Shown in pieces: positions 19,749 through 20,728 of a stretch of 20,728 nucleotides of DNA. This DNA is from Limnohabitans sp. Its GTDB lineage: Bacteria > Pseudomonadota > Gammaproteobacteria > Burkholderiales > Burkholderiaceae_C. Location: the NCBI GenBank assembly GCA_018883305.1, contig VEQI01000011.1, positions 1 through 20,728 on the forward strand, read 5' to 3'. A model generated the notes under the pieces. The model saw only the letters and a program-made list of their open reading frames with translations. It was not told the origin of the DNA and ran no database searches. Each line of letters begins with the position of its first letter. Position 1 is the first letter of the stretch. A program made the position numbers and the translations under genes.

Positions 19749-20728
19749 CTAAATTGTCATCAAGCACTGCGTCAGTTCGGTCACATCCCGCACTCGGTGG
19801 AGCTGGGGCAACTGCCCCAGCAAGACATCGATCTGTTTGCGTGTGGGCGGATGCGGCGCATAGGCCAGGCAATCCTCGAAACGGGCCAGGTGCTGGGCAT
19901 CTGTCAGGTCTGCCCCCGGGAAGCCCGGAGCGATATCCAAGGCCTGGTGCAAGCGCTGTCCGGCACGGGTGGTGATGGTCAGATCCACGGCCGTGTGCCC
20001 ACGCGCGTCCAGCGCCGCGTCGGCCACCACGCGAATCTGACGAGCCAGTGCCTGCACTTGTGAATCGTTGACTTCAGCCGGCGAAAAATGTTGCAGGCGT
20101 GATGCACCCCGCACCAGGGCATTGGCCACACAGTAGGCGGCGCTGAATTGCGCATCCACTCGCGGGTTGTCACCCACCTTGAAGTCATGCCCCACCAGCC
20201 GGTGGGCATACGGCGGCAACCGCACCTCGGCCACAGCCACATCTTCGGCCCGCAAACCGTGCGACTGGATCAGGGCAAGGGTCAGTTCCGTCACGCCCTG
20301 TGTCACGCCGCAACTGGGGTATTTTTTGAACACCACGCGATGCAGTCGCCATTCACGGCCCAGATCCGCCACCACCGCCGACAGGTCCAGGGTGTCACGG
20401 CCGTACAAGTGGCCGTACCCATAATGCCCGCTCAAAAATTGAGACGGGCCGGTGATGCCACGCTGGGCCATCTGGGCACATTGCACCCCCGCCTGTGCCA
20501 CCCACCCCTGAACGATACGCACCCCCAGCGAGCCATCCACATGGCTTTGAAAGCTGCCCCCACACCGGTTAAAGGCCAGCGCCAGCGCCTGATGCGTTTG
20601 TACCGCCGTCAGTCCCAGAATGCGTGAGGCCGCCGCTGTGGCCGAGAACACCACCGCAATGCCGGTGGGGTCAAAGCCATCGTATTGCGCCTCACTCAGG
20701 TTCATGCGAGAGCTGATCTCGGCACCCG
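19749..20728 (-). CDS. MmgE/PrpD family protein, C-terminal part
   Basis: The frame continues through the right window edge, so the N-terminus is missing and about 325 residues are visible. The start of the visible part (EISSRMN, then GFDPTGIAVVFSATAAASRILGL) matches the end of the MmgE/PrpD helical domain (G-F-H-x-T-x-x-x-G in relatives). KKYPSCGVTQGVTELTLALI is the conserved K-x-Y-P-x-C segment. A Met at 20705 is internal, not a start. Members include 2-methylcitrate dehydratase (PrpD), iminodisuccinate epimerase and cis-aconitate decarboxylase. Many Burkholderiales paralogues act on unknown dicarboxylic or aromatic-derived acids. No prpB or prpC is adjacent, so a PrpD role is not supported. 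Confidence 0.88.
   Translation of the reverse strand, partial: GAEISSRMNLSEAQYDGFDPTGIAVVFSATAAASRILGLTAVQTHQALALAFNRCGGSFQSHVDGSLGVRIVQGWVAQAGVQCAQMAQRGITGPSQFLSGHYGYGHLYGRDTLDLSAVVADLGREWRLHRVVFKKYPSCGVTQGVTELTLALIQSHGLRAEDVAVAEVRLPPYAHRLVGHDFKVGDNPRVDAQFSAAYCVANALVRGASRLQHFSPAEVNDSQVQALARQIRVVADAALDARGHTAVDLTITTRAGQRLHQALDIAPGFPGADLTDAQHLARFEDCLAYAPHPPTRKQIDVLLGQLPQLHRVRDVTELTQCLMTI

Overview
The window is GC-rich, densely coding DNA with short intergenic gaps. It looks like a betaproteobacterial (Burkholderiales, probably Comamonadaceae-like) chromosome; this rests on protein style and gene content, not on a marker gene. I see no tRNA, rRNA, CRISPR array, insertion sequence or phage gene. 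Two genes run off the ends: an RND permease on the left and an MmgE/PrpD protein on the right.

Left part (1-5583). The 3' end of a CzcA/CusA-type heavy-metal RND pump is followed by its CzcC-like outer-membrane channel (+). A solitary class I-type PHA synthase follows on the - strand, preceded by a possible 17-residue leader peptide. An HI0933/BaiN-like flavoprotein (+) diverges from it.

Middle (5565-10983). A - strand operon badH-badI-aliB encodes three of the four enzymes that convert cyclohexanecarboxyl-CoA to pimelyl-CoA. The hydratase (BadK) and ligase (AliA) are not in view. A 394-bp control region with a perfect 17-bp palindrome separates badH from a divergent, ATGA-coupled SDR dehydrogenase and DHA2-type MFS exporter pair.

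Right-centre (11001-18954). This is the most interesting region: a divergent nine-gene island around one promoter/operator. Leftward it encodes a complete tripartite RND efflux system (membrane-fusion protein, permease, TolC-like channel). Interleaved with it are a DUF2892 membrane peptide, a thioredoxin-2-type protein and a single-domain rhodanese. Rightward it encodes an ArsR-family repressor whose only cysteines are Cys87 and Cys91, an AhpD/carboxymuconolactone-decarboxylase-type CxxC protein, and a second DUF2892 peptide. A perfect TTATTGCA-N6-TGCAATAA dyad overlaps the -10 region of the leftward promoter. The content resembles E. coli ygaVP, where an ArsR regulator sits beside a rhodanese-DUF2892 fusion, here unfused and attached to an efflux pump. 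I infer an export and repair system for a thiol-reactive or sulfane-sulfur stress; the substrate is unknown.

Right end (18956-20728). A NarL/FixJ-type response regulator with a TTG start has three CTAG tetranucleotides about 20 bp apart and a dyad in its upstream region. No histidine kinase is in view. The C-terminal part of an MmgE/PrpD-family protein closes the window.
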